DNA of 16,995 bases from positions 1 through 16,995 of the forward strand of contig CALIIP010000166.1 of NCBI GenBank assembly GCA_938018045.1, written 5' to 3'. Under the pieces are notes generated by a model. That model was not told the origin of the DNA and ran no database searches. It saw only the letters and a program-made list of their open reading frames with translations. Source of the stretch: an uncultured Flavobacteriaceae bacterium (GTDB lineage Bacteria; Bacteroidota; Bacteroidia; Flavobacteriales; Flavobacteriaceae). Shown in pieces: positions 1-6,550 of this stretch (positions within the stretch are counted from its first letter, which is position 1; the number at the start of each line of letters is the position of its first letter). The position numbers and the translations under genes are program-made.

Positions 1-602
1 TTGAAAAATATGAAGCAGATGGCGACGTCATAGAAATAAATTTAGCAACTGTAAAAGTTCAGAACTTTGATAAAACCATTACAACGATACCAACGTATGC
101 TTTAATTTCTGATTCGTTTAAAAACTGGAGAGGAATGACAAATTCTGATGGAAGAAGAATTAAAAGAGCACTAATTGTTAAACAAGATAGTATCCAATTT
201 TTATCAGAAAAGGATATTGATAAATTATCAAAAATAGAATTGATTACAAAATACCTTAATTCTAGACAAAAAGATATCACCACTCATAATCAAGAAAACA
301 ATATCAACAAAGAATTACTTTTAAATGGTAGAAACCTTACAAACATTGGTGTTTTTAGAAAATATACAGAGGAATATATAAAAAATCATTCGGCTATTAA
401 TAAAGATATGATGATTATGGCGAGACAACTTGCTCCAACTTCTCAAGGTGTGCCAATAGAAATTTATGCTTTTAGCAGTGATAAACGCTGGAAAAACTAT
501 GAGTATGTTATGGCTGATGTTTTTGATCACCTTCTTGCATCTGTTTCATTCTTTGACTTAGAACTTTTTGAATTACCAAGTGGCTCAAGTTTTAAAGTTT
601 AA
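1..602 (+). CDS. MscS-family mechanosensitive channel, YbdG-like (5' end missing)
   Basis: This is the C-terminal part (about 199 residues) of a small-conductance mechanosensitive channel of the inner membrane, which opens under membrane tension to release solutes during osmotic downshock. The frame is open from base 3, so the gene begins outside the window. Visible are the beta-domain motif GDVIEI near the start, then TTIPTYALISDSFKNW, a GRRIKR stretch, and a C-terminal domain with PTSQGVPIEIYAF and FDHLLAS, all typical of the YbdG/MscM branch rather than of short MscS. The pore helices are not in the window. The ATG at 135 is internal and not the start. It converges on the FAH-family gene with only 6 bases between the stop codons. 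The family call is confident; ion preference cannot be judged. Confidence 0.88.
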   Translation, partial: EKYEADGDVIEINLATVKVQNFDKTITTIPTYALISDSFKNWRGMTNSDGRRIKRALIVKQDSIQFLSEKDIDKLSKIELITKYLNSRQKDITTHNQENNINKELLLNGRNLTNIGVFRKYTEEYIKNHSAINKDMMIMARQLAPTSQGVPIEIYAFSSDKRWKNYEYVMADVFDHLLASVSFFDLELFELPSGSSFKV

Positions 603-608
603 TTAAAA

Positions 609-1217
609 TTATTTCACTTTTACTTGAAACACTTCCTTATCTTCAAGAATCCCAATTAAAACATCATTTGATGCTACTTTACCAACTCCTGCAGGTGTTC
701 CTGTAAAAATGAGGTCTCCTTTTTTTAAGGTGAAGTATTGTGATACATACGCAATCAATTCATCTATTTTCCAAAGCATTGAATTCGTGTTTCCATCTTG
801 CACAATTGCATCATTCTTTATTAACTGAAAATTTAAATTCTCTAAATCAAATTGCTCTTTTGGATAAAACTCTCCTACAACAGCACTACCATCAAAGGCT
901 TTTGCTTTTTCCCAAGGCAATCCTTTTTCTTTTAGTTTAGATTGCATTTCTCTATCTGTAAAATCAATTCCAAGACCAATCTCGTCATAATATTTATGAG
1001 CAAATTTTGCGTCAATATATTTTCCGACTTTATTAATCTTCACCAAAACCTCTACTTCGTAATGAATCGAATTGGCAAATGGTGGAATAAAAAAAGGCAT
1101 CTTTTTTGGAAGAATTGCAGAATCTGGTTTTAAAAAAACAACAGGAGTTTCTGGTCTTTCATTTGCTAGTTCTTCTATATGTTTTGCGTAATTACGACCT
1201 ATACAGATTATTTTCAT
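609..1217 (-). CDS. Fumarylacetoacetate hydrolase (FAH) family protein, YcgM/FAHD1-like
   Basis: A 202-residue cytoplasmic enzyme of the FAH fold; small relatives such as YcgM and FAHD1 cleave acylpyruvates or decarboxylate oxaloacetate with a divalent metal. The protein opens with KIICIGRNYAKH, the usual start of this branch, followed by VVFLKPDSAIL. The metal-binding E-x-E is in HYEVEVLV, and the third acidic ligand probably lies in GIDFTDRE. The FDGSAVVGEF stretch and the C-terminal TGTPAGVGK loop complete the fold. The length matches single-domain family members, and no N-terminal SH3-like domain is present. The ATG at 1217 is the natural start because the conserved residues begin at once. 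It lies 105 bases downstream of the 183-residue membrane protein gene on the same strand and may be read with it. The substrate cannot be told from sequence. Confidence 0.9.
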   Translation of the reverse strand: MKIICIGRNYAKHIEELANERPETPVVFLKPDSAILPKKMPFFIPPFANSIHYEVEVLVKINKVGKYIDAKFAHKYYDEIGLGIDFTDREMQSKLKEKGLPWEKAKAFDGSAVVGEFYPKEQFDLENLNFQLIKNDAIVQDGNTNSMLWKIDELIAYVSQYFTLKKGDLIFTGTPAGVGKVASNDVLIGILEDKEVFQVKVK

Positions 1218-1267
1218 TTATTTAAAATTGTGTAATCGTTTATTTGTGGATTTGTGTAAGTGTTAAC

Positions 1268-1285
1268 GTTTAATTTCAATTAAAC
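1268..1285. repeat. Short AT-rich inverted repeat between two minus-strand genes
   Basis: Seven-base arms GTTTAAT/ATTAAAC are separated by four bases in the 105-base gap between the membrane-protein gene and the FAH-family gene. It could form a weak hairpin or be an operator half-site pair. The stem is almost all A/T and has no convincing U-run, so I do not call it a terminator. Confidence 0.3.
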
Positions 1286-1322
1286 AGTTAAACGCATAAA
1301 CAACTATACAACATCCTATTAT

Positions 1323-1874
1323 TTAGTCTTGCATCTCAATATAAACAATTGTGTTTAAGGTTTTTTCTATTTCAATTTTTTTATAAATAGATGGTTCTCC
1401 TTCATGATTTGGTCTAAAGTATTCTTTTACAAACATATCTTCGACTTCAAAGTTTTGAATTGTTTTTAAAACATTGAAACCTCTTAAGTTTGAACGTACA
1501 TCTATTTTTTTTCCTTTTAAACCTATAAATCCTTCAGTATTTTTTATTTCTTCAATAATCGCATTCTTATCGTTATCAGAAATTTCTAATCTAAATCTGT
1601 GATAATAATCTGCCATTGGTGATCTGGATTTATTATTCAATACTTTAAAATCATCTTTTAAAACAATCCCTTGTTTCGCTAATATTCCTCTTGCTTGATT
1701 CTTTGTGAAAAATGAGTCTTGAAATACCCAAAATAAAACTACTAAAACTAAAAAAACTGACAGTATTATTACTAAGTACTTTCCAACCTTTGGATAACCC
1801 AACTTCATCGGAATAAAATAGAGAGAGAATAATATTCCGACCATAAACAATATAAAAATAATTAATACTCCCAT
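1323..1874 (-). CDS. Two-pass membrane protein of unknown function
   Basis: I do not recognise this 183-residue protein. It starts with two hydrophobic segments: about residues 3-20 (LIIFILFMVGILFSLYF) and about residues 29-52 (VGKYLVIILSVFLVLVVLF). A soluble domain of about 130 residues follows. It contains KNQARGILAKQGI, a charged middle and the ending TLNTIVYIEMQD. With both segments crossing the membrane, the positive-inside pattern is ambiguous, but the C-terminal domain is likely on one face of the inner membrane and not secreted. The ATG at 1874 lies only 4 bases after the menB stop, so it is almost certainly translated from the menB transcript. That context alone does not make it a menaquinone protein. 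No catalytic motif is visible. Confidence 0.8.
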   Translation of the reverse strand: MGVLIIFILFMVGILFSLYFIPMKLGYPKVGKYLVIILSVFLVLVVLFWVFQDSFFTKNQARGILAKQGIVLKDDFKVLNNKSRSPMADYYHRFRLEISDNDKNAIIEEIKNTEGFIGLKGKKIDVRSNLRGFNVLKTIQNFEVEDMFVKEYFRPNHEGEPSIYKKIEIEKTLNTIVYIEMQD

Positions 1875-1878
1875 AATC

Positions 1879-2718
1879 TTAAGGTATCCATTTCTTTTCG
1901 AAATTTGGCTTGCGCTTTTCTAAGAAAGCATTTCGCCCTTCTTTAGCCTCGTCTGTCATATAAGCCAAACGTGTAGCTTCACCTGCAAATACTTGCTGAC
2001 CAACCATTCCGTCATCAGTTAAATTCATTGCGAATTTCAACATCTTGATAGACATTGGTGATTTTTCTAAAATTTCTTGTGCCCATTCAAAGGCTGTATC
2101 TTCTAGTTCATCATGAGGTATAACAGCATTTACCATTCCCATTTCGTAAGCCTCTTGTGCAGAATAATTTCGTCCTAAAAAGAATATTTCACGTGCTTTT
2201 TTCTGACCAACCATTTTGGCCAAGTATGCAGAACCATATCCTCCATCGAAAGAAGTAACATCAGCATCAGTTTGTTTAAAAATTGCGTGCTCTTTACTTG
2301 CCAATGTTAAATCACAAACAACATGTAAACTATGTCCGCCCCCAACTGCCCATCCTGGAACAACACAAATAACTGCTTTTGGCATAAAACGAATCAATCG
2401 CTGTACCTCTAAAATATTTAAGCGATGATACCCATCTTCTCCAACATACCCTTGCTTTCCTCTTGCCTTTTGATCACCTCCTGAGCAAAAAGAATACACG
2501 CCATCTTTGGTAGATGGTCCTTCTGCAGATAATAGCACAACTCCAATTGATGTGTCTTCTGTAGCATCATAAAATGCTTCGTATAATTCTTTGGTTGTTT
2601 TGGGACGAAATGCATTTCTTACATTTGGTCTATTGAATGCAATTCGAGCAACTCCATCACATTTTTTGTACGTTATATCTTCAAATTCTTTGACTACTTG
2701 CCAATTGATTTCTTTCAT
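1879..2718 (-). CDS. menB: 1,4-dihydroxy-2-naphthoyl-CoA synthase (MenB)
   Basis: MenB is a crotonase-fold enzyme that closes the second ring of the naphthoquinone, turning o-succinylbenzoyl-CoA into DHNA-CoA in menaquinone synthesis. The 279-residue length is normal. Visible are FNRPNVRNAFRP, SFCSGGDQKARG (start of the mobile active-site loop, oxyanion hole region), PGWAVGGGHSLHVVCDL, SFDGGYGSAYLA with the catalytic Asp at residue 158, KKAREIFFLGR, and the C-terminal EGRNAFLEKRKP. Residue 151, seven before the catalytic Asp, is Asp (QTDADVTSFDGG). By the mycobacterial/E. coli comparison this marks the Asp-bearing, bicarbonate-independent type of MenB rather than the Gly type. It is the first gene of a minus-strand set followed after 4 bases by a small membrane protein. 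Assignment is secure. Confidence 0.97.
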   Translation of the reverse strand: MKEINWQVVKEFEDITYKKCDGVARIAFNRPNVRNAFRPKTTKELYEAFYDATEDTSIGVVLLSAEGPSTKDGVYSFCSGGDQKARGKQGYVGEDGYHRLNILEVQRLIRFMPKAVICVVPGWAVGGGHSLHVVCDLTLASKEHAIFKQTDADVTSFDGGYGSAYLAKMVGQKKAREIFFLGRNYSAQEAYEMGMVNAVIPHDELEDTAFEWAQEILEKSPMSIKMLKFAMNLTDDGMVGQQVFAGEATRLAYMTDEAKEGRNAFLEKRKPNFEKKWIP

Positions 2719-2768
2719 GTGTTATTAAATATATTGGTAAAAATAAATCATTTATATGGTCTAAAAAA

Positions 2769-2796
2769 TTGATTTATCAAATAATTAGTAATTTTG
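2769..2796 (+). promoter_or_regulatory. Bacteroidota-type promoter for the GAF-domain gene
   Basis: TTG at 2769-2771, a 17-base spacer, and TAATTTTG at 2789-2796 match the TTG (-33) / TAnnTTTG (-7) consensus exactly. Transcription would begin near 2803, leaving a leader of about 45 bases before the ATG at 2848. The in-frame TTG at 2794 lies inside the -7 box and so cannot be the start codon. Confidence 0.7.
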
Positions 2797-2847
2797 GAGA
2801 ATAATTATCGACTGATAAGAGTATCACTGATAAAAATTTACAACATT

Positions 2848-5253
2848 ATGAAAATTGTTCAATCTAGCCATGACGCTACTCTCGAATTGCCATTAAAACT
2901 ACATATCAGTTTTGAGAAGGTTTTAGACTTGTTTAAAAAATATGCTCAGAAAGAGTTCGAAAGTCATCCTTTTCATACTGCAGCAATTAAAATGATTGCT
3001 GAGATTGAAAAACATCCTGAATTGATTGATGGTTTTAGTGATTTCTCATTATTAGAAAAATACAAAGAGCAGATTGATTTATTATTAGAACCTCTTTTCC
3101 CAGAGATATTATTGGAAAATGAAATAAAAGCTGCAAGTATACCATTTTCATTCACTTCTTTTAAATTCACAAATCGATTTGAAAAAATTTTAAATAATGC
3201 TGGTGATGATTATGAGTTTATGATTCAAAATTTCGAAGATGACTTAATGTATATATATGCTTGTACGATGATTCTAGGTTCTGTTTACGGCTATCAAGTT
3301 GATTTAAAAAGACCTTTTTTCTTTGATATTCCAGATAAGAGTTCTGATACAATGAAATATTATCGTTCCGCATTTAATGGTGATTTTATGGATATCTCAC
3401 CAACTGCAAATGCACCAAAAATAACAGAAGAAGATTATCACATATTATTAGACAACTTTGATAATATTGATGTGTGGAAAGAAAAATTCCCACCAAATAG
3501 TTATAATTACAAAGGTTTTGGGATTATGAATCTATTTGATGTTACGTATGACGTTATATTGTCAAAAATAAGTAATGACCTTTTACGTGGAGGAGATCAG
3601 TTACTTCCAGATTTAGAAAAACACTTACGAGAATTTTTTAATATTAAGGATTTAAAAGTTGGGTATTCTATCTATGACAACAATACCAAAAATAGTGAAT
3701 CAACCAAAGTCATGAAATCATTAAGTTTGATTGTAAAGGATTCACAAGATAATGTCAATTGCTCAACAGACTCATATTTCTGCAAACATATTATTACAAA
3801 TGTGTTTGAAAAAAATGAAACTGTTGCTATTTCAAATACTGAAAACTATGGAAATGCAACACATCAAAATCTTTTTTCCAAACAGTTAAAAGAAAACAAT
3901 ATAGGAAGCCTTCTTTTATTACCTATAAAACCGTCTGAAGACCATAATTTGGCAATCTTAGAAATTGCATCGCCTAGACCTTATGAATTGAACTCTGTCA
4001 ATCAAAGTAAATTAATTGACATCTTACCAGTTTTTAAATCTGCTGTAGAAAGAAGTTCAGAAGACTATATGAATATCCTCGAAGCGACTATTCAAGAAAA
4101 TTATACTTCAATTCATCCAACAGTAAAATGGCGTTTTTATGAAGCAGCAGAAAAATACCAAAAAGAATTGTTACACAATGTAGAAAACATCAAGCTAGAC
4201 GAAATTGTTTTTAATGATGTGTATCCTTTATTCGGACAATCTGACATCAAAGGCTCTTCTATGGCAAGAAATAATGCTATTCAAGAAGATTTAACTACAC
4301 AACTTTCACTGGCTATTAATGTGTTAAATGAGGCTTGTACATATGAAAAATTGCCAATTTATGATGAATTAATGTTTCGAGTGAATGAATATTTAAATCA
4401 CGTAAAAGAAGGCTTAGATGCAGGAGATGAAATTGGAATTTTAGACTTTTTAAAACGAGATATTTATCCAGTTTTTAATCATATAAAACAAATCAATTCT
4501 GACTTATACAATTTTGTAGATGTATATATGAATCGATTGGACACTGATCTTATGGTCGTTTATGAAAAGCGAAAAGAGTATGAAGATAGCGTTATGTTAT
4601 TGAACGATAAATTGGCTTCTTATATTGATAAAAAACAAGAAGAAGCACAAGCAATGTTCCCTCACTATTTCGAAAGATATAAAACAGATGGCGTAGAGTA
4701 TAACATTTATATTGGAAAATCATTGGTAAAAAACAAATCGTATAGTGATGTATATTTACACAACCTTCGCTTATGGCAATTGCGTTTAATGTGCGAAATG
4801 GAAAATGTTGCATATGACCAAATTGGAAAAATGCAACATGAATTACGTGTCGCATCTTTGATACTTGTTCACAGTAATCCTATGGCTATTAAGTTCCGTA
4901 TGGATGAAAAACAGTTTGATGTTGATGGTGCTTATAATATTCGTTATGAAATTATTAAAAAACGGATTGATAAAGCACATATTAAAGGCACTACTGAGCG
5001 TTTGACTATTCCAGGTAAAATTGCGATCGTTTATTCACAAGATAAAGATGCCTTTGAATATATTAAATATATTAAATACTTACAGTCAAAAAATTATTTG
5101 CTGTCTGAAATAGAAAAATTAGATCTTGAAGATTTACAAGGAGTCACAGGTTTAAAAGCCTTGCGTGTTGCCGTAAATTATAATAATACTAGTGAAGAAA
5201 GAATCACTATGAATGATTTGATGAATGTTATAAAAAACGAGTCTTTAAATTAG
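2848..5253 (+). CDS. Large cytoplasmic GAF-domain protein
   Basis: An 801-residue protein with no signal peptide or membrane segment. The one recognisable domain is GAF-like, about residues 256-403: it runs from LEKHLREFF through SLLLLPIK and LAILEIASP to ILPVFKSAVERS. GAF domains bind small ligands such as cyclic nucleotides or sense redox state, but no ligand can be assigned here. The flanking regions are long, mostly helical and charged, without a kinase, phosphodiesterase or HTH motif that I can see. The ATG at 2848 is chosen because the upstream alternative overlaps the promoter. The gene converges on the HD-PycTM gene and the two stop codons overlap by four bases. A sensory or scaffolding role is a guess; family membership beyond GAF is not recognised. 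Confidence 0.8.
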   Translation: MKIVQSSHDATLELPLKLHISFEKVLDLFKKYAQKEFESHPFHTAAIKMIAEIEKHPELIDGFSDFSLLEKYKEQIDLLLEPLFPEILLENEIKAASIPFSFTSFKFTNRFEKILNNAGDDYEFMIQNFEDDLMYIYACTMILGSVYGYQVDLKRPFFFDIPDKSSDTMKYYRSAFNGDFMDISPTANAPKITEEDYHILLDNFDNIDVWKEKFPPNSYNYKGFGIMNLFDVTYDVILSKISNDLLRGGDQLLPDLEKHLREFFNIKDLKVGYSIYDNNTKNSESTKVMKSLSLIVKDSQDNVNCSTDSYFCKHIITNVFEKNETVAISNTENYGNATHQNLFSKQLKENNIGSLLLLPIKPSEDHNLAILEIASPRPYELNSVNQSKLIDILPVFKSAVERSSEDYMNILEATIQENYTSIHPTVKWRFYEAAEKYQKELLHNVENIKLDEIVFNDVYPLFGQSDIKGSSMARNNAIQEDLTTQLSLAINVLNEACTYEKLPIYDELMFRVNEYLNHVKEGLDAGDEIGILDFLKRDIYPVFNHIKQINSDLYNFVDVYMNRLDTDLMVVYEKRKEYEDSVMLLNDKLASYIDKKQEEAQAMFPHYFERYKTDGVEYNIYIGKSLVKNKSYSDVYLHNLRLWQLRLMCEMENVAYDQIGKMQHELRVASLILVHSNPMAIKFRMDEKQFDVDGAYNIRYEIIKKRIDKAHIKGTTERLTIPGKIAIVYSQDKDAFEYIKYIKYLQSKNYLLSEIEKLDLEDLQGVTGLKALRVAVNYNNTSEERITMNDLMNVIKNESLN

Positions 5254-6476
5254 ACTATTGCTCCAGACTTTTGCATCAATAAAAAAGCAATAACAAAACT
5301 AACTACAGAGATTATTATACCAATCATAAAGATAGTATAAGCTGTTCTTAAAATCTTATATTTTTTATCCAATACAAGACCTAAGAAATACAAATCTTTC
5401 ATTAACGATTTGTATAAATAATCACGATCATCCATAACATCAAGCATGCCTTCTTCAAAATCATTAAATGTCATTTTATGAAAGTTTCCGAAGAATAATA
5501 AATTAACTTTTTTATTTTTCACATCTTCTTTAGTGAATTTTCCAGAAGTAACGTTAGGACGTGTAGATAATATAGAGAAAATCATTGTAGTCAATGTTGT
5601 TAACAAGAAGAACAATGTTGGATAAATTAAATAATAATTATCTGGCTTGTCTAATTTTGGAAATAATGTAGAAAGGGCAATTGATAAAATAATAGCACTT
5701 ACAGATAGTAAAATATTTGCTTTAGTATCAGCAATATCACTTAACTTTAAATGGTTTTTTAATGTGACACGATACATTGTTTCAATACCTCTATCTGGTC
5801 TGTTGTCCTTAATCTTTTTCCTGTTGACTTCTTCAAGTCGTAATTTATCTTTAAGATCTTGCTCCTCTTTTTTTAATGATATCTTTTGTAAGTCTTTTTG
5901 AATTTTTAGCCAATTAGCCGTTTTCTGCTCATTTAATTTCTGATATGCATAATCTGTAAAATATTTATGACTTGCAAAAAATTGTTGATTATCTTCAAGC
6001 CATTCAACATCTGTCATTTGTTTATTATACAATTCCTCTCTTTCTGACCTTAATAAACTTGTTCTTTTACTAAAGTTATCACTTCCTAAATGAAATAAAT
6101 CTGCATCGCAAAGTATTTTTTCCAATATGTTTTTAGGAGCCTGAGGCATTTTAGTTGCATCAATACAAGAACACACTTTTGCAATTATTTCTTTTGAAAA
6201 ACCTTTTTCAATTAAATATTCAGTTGCTATTTTTTTACTTTCTTCTTCATGATTTTTATAATCCACTACAAACCCTACATCGTGAAACCAAGCAGCAATT
6301 AAAAGAATTTCTATATCGCTTTCAGAAATATTTTCTGCTATAGCAATTTCATTTGCTGCTTCAACTACTTGCATAGTATGGTCAATATTATGAAAAACTA
6401 CTTGAACTGCAAGCTTGTCTTTATAAAGACCTGAGATAAAACTTTTTACTTCAATAAAAAAATCGTTTTCTAACAT
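5250..6476 (-). CDS. HD-domain / PycTM (Pycsar effector-type) membrane protein
   Basis: A 408-residue two-part protein. Residues about 20-150 form an HD phosphohydrolase domain with the metal-binding set intact: H33, H65-D66 in WFHDVG, H76-E77 and D124 in ILCDADLFHLG. A charged, coiled-coil-prone linker (about 150-235) leads to a membrane module. That module starts with LKLSDIADTKANILLS and has hydrophobic spans at about 254-272, 281-303 and 381-402, with MTFNDFEEGML between the second and third. The module matches the PycTM family (formerly DUF5706), whose members act as membrane-damaging effectors in Pycsar antiphage defence. There is no uridylate or cytidylate cyclase in the window, and the usual nucleotide-sensing partner is replaced by HD. 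It may therefore be a stand-alone signalling protein rather than a defence effector. It diverges from the lipoprotein gene at a palindromic promoter. The domain call is strong; the role is inferred. Confidence 0.87.
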   Translation of the reverse strand: MLENDFFIEVKSFISGLYKDKLAVQVVFHNIDHTMQVVEAANEIAIAENISESDIEILLIAAWFHDVGFVVDYKNHEEESKKIATEYLIEKGFSKEIIAKVCSCIDATKMPQAPKNILEKILCDADLFHLGSDNFSKRTSLLRSEREELYNKQMTDVEWLEDNQQFFASHKYFTDYAYQKLNEQKTANWLKIQKDLQKISLKKEEQDLKDKLRLEEVNRKKIKDNRPDRGIETMYRVTLKNHLKLSDIADTKANILLSVSAIILSIALSTLFPKLDKPDNYYLIYPTLFFLLTTLTTMIFSILSTRPNVTSGKFTKEDVKNKKVNLLFFGNFHKMTFNDFEEGMLDVMDDRDYLYKSLMKDLYFLGLVLDKKYKILRTAYTIFMIGIIISVVSFVIAFLLMQKSGAIV

Positions 6477-6494
6477 AGAATAAAAATAAGTGTG

Positions 6495-6526
6495 TTCAAA
6501 AATACATAAATTATTGTATTTTTGAA
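6495..6526. promoter_or_regulatory. Perfectly palindromic divergent promoter region
   Basis: Eleven-base arms (TTCAAAAATAC at 6495-6505, GTATTTTTGAA at 6516-6526) are perfect inverted repeats with a 10-base spacer. Each arm holds TATTTTTG, a full match to the TAnnTTTG -7 box. The plus box (6517-6524) points to the lipoprotein ATG at 6551 and the minus box (6504-6497) points to the HD-PycTM ATG at 6476. At a 19-base spacing, each box has TTC, one base off TTG, supplied by the outer edge of the opposite arm. The same site could also bind a dimeric regulator. Confidence 0.6.
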
Positions 6527-6550
6527 TATTTACAACTTAATTATACTTTA

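Noticed and set aside
1268..1285. Rho-independent terminator after the 183-residue membrane protein gene
   Set aside because: The stem is only 7 bp of almost pure A/T, without a GC core or a U-tract in the right place.
2794..2847. Longer N-terminus for the GAF-domain protein from TTG at 2794
   Set aside because: That TTG is part of the TAATTTTG -7 box; the transcript would begin downstream of it.
5057..5079. Tandem ATTAAATAT repeat
   Set aside because: It lies in the GAF-protein gene and simply encodes a repeated YIK; low-complexity AT-rich coding sequence explains it.
5250..6476. Complete Pycsar defence operon
   Set aside because: Only the PycTM-type module is present. None of the neighbours is a nucleotide cyclase, and the GAF protein shows no cyclase catalytic motif.
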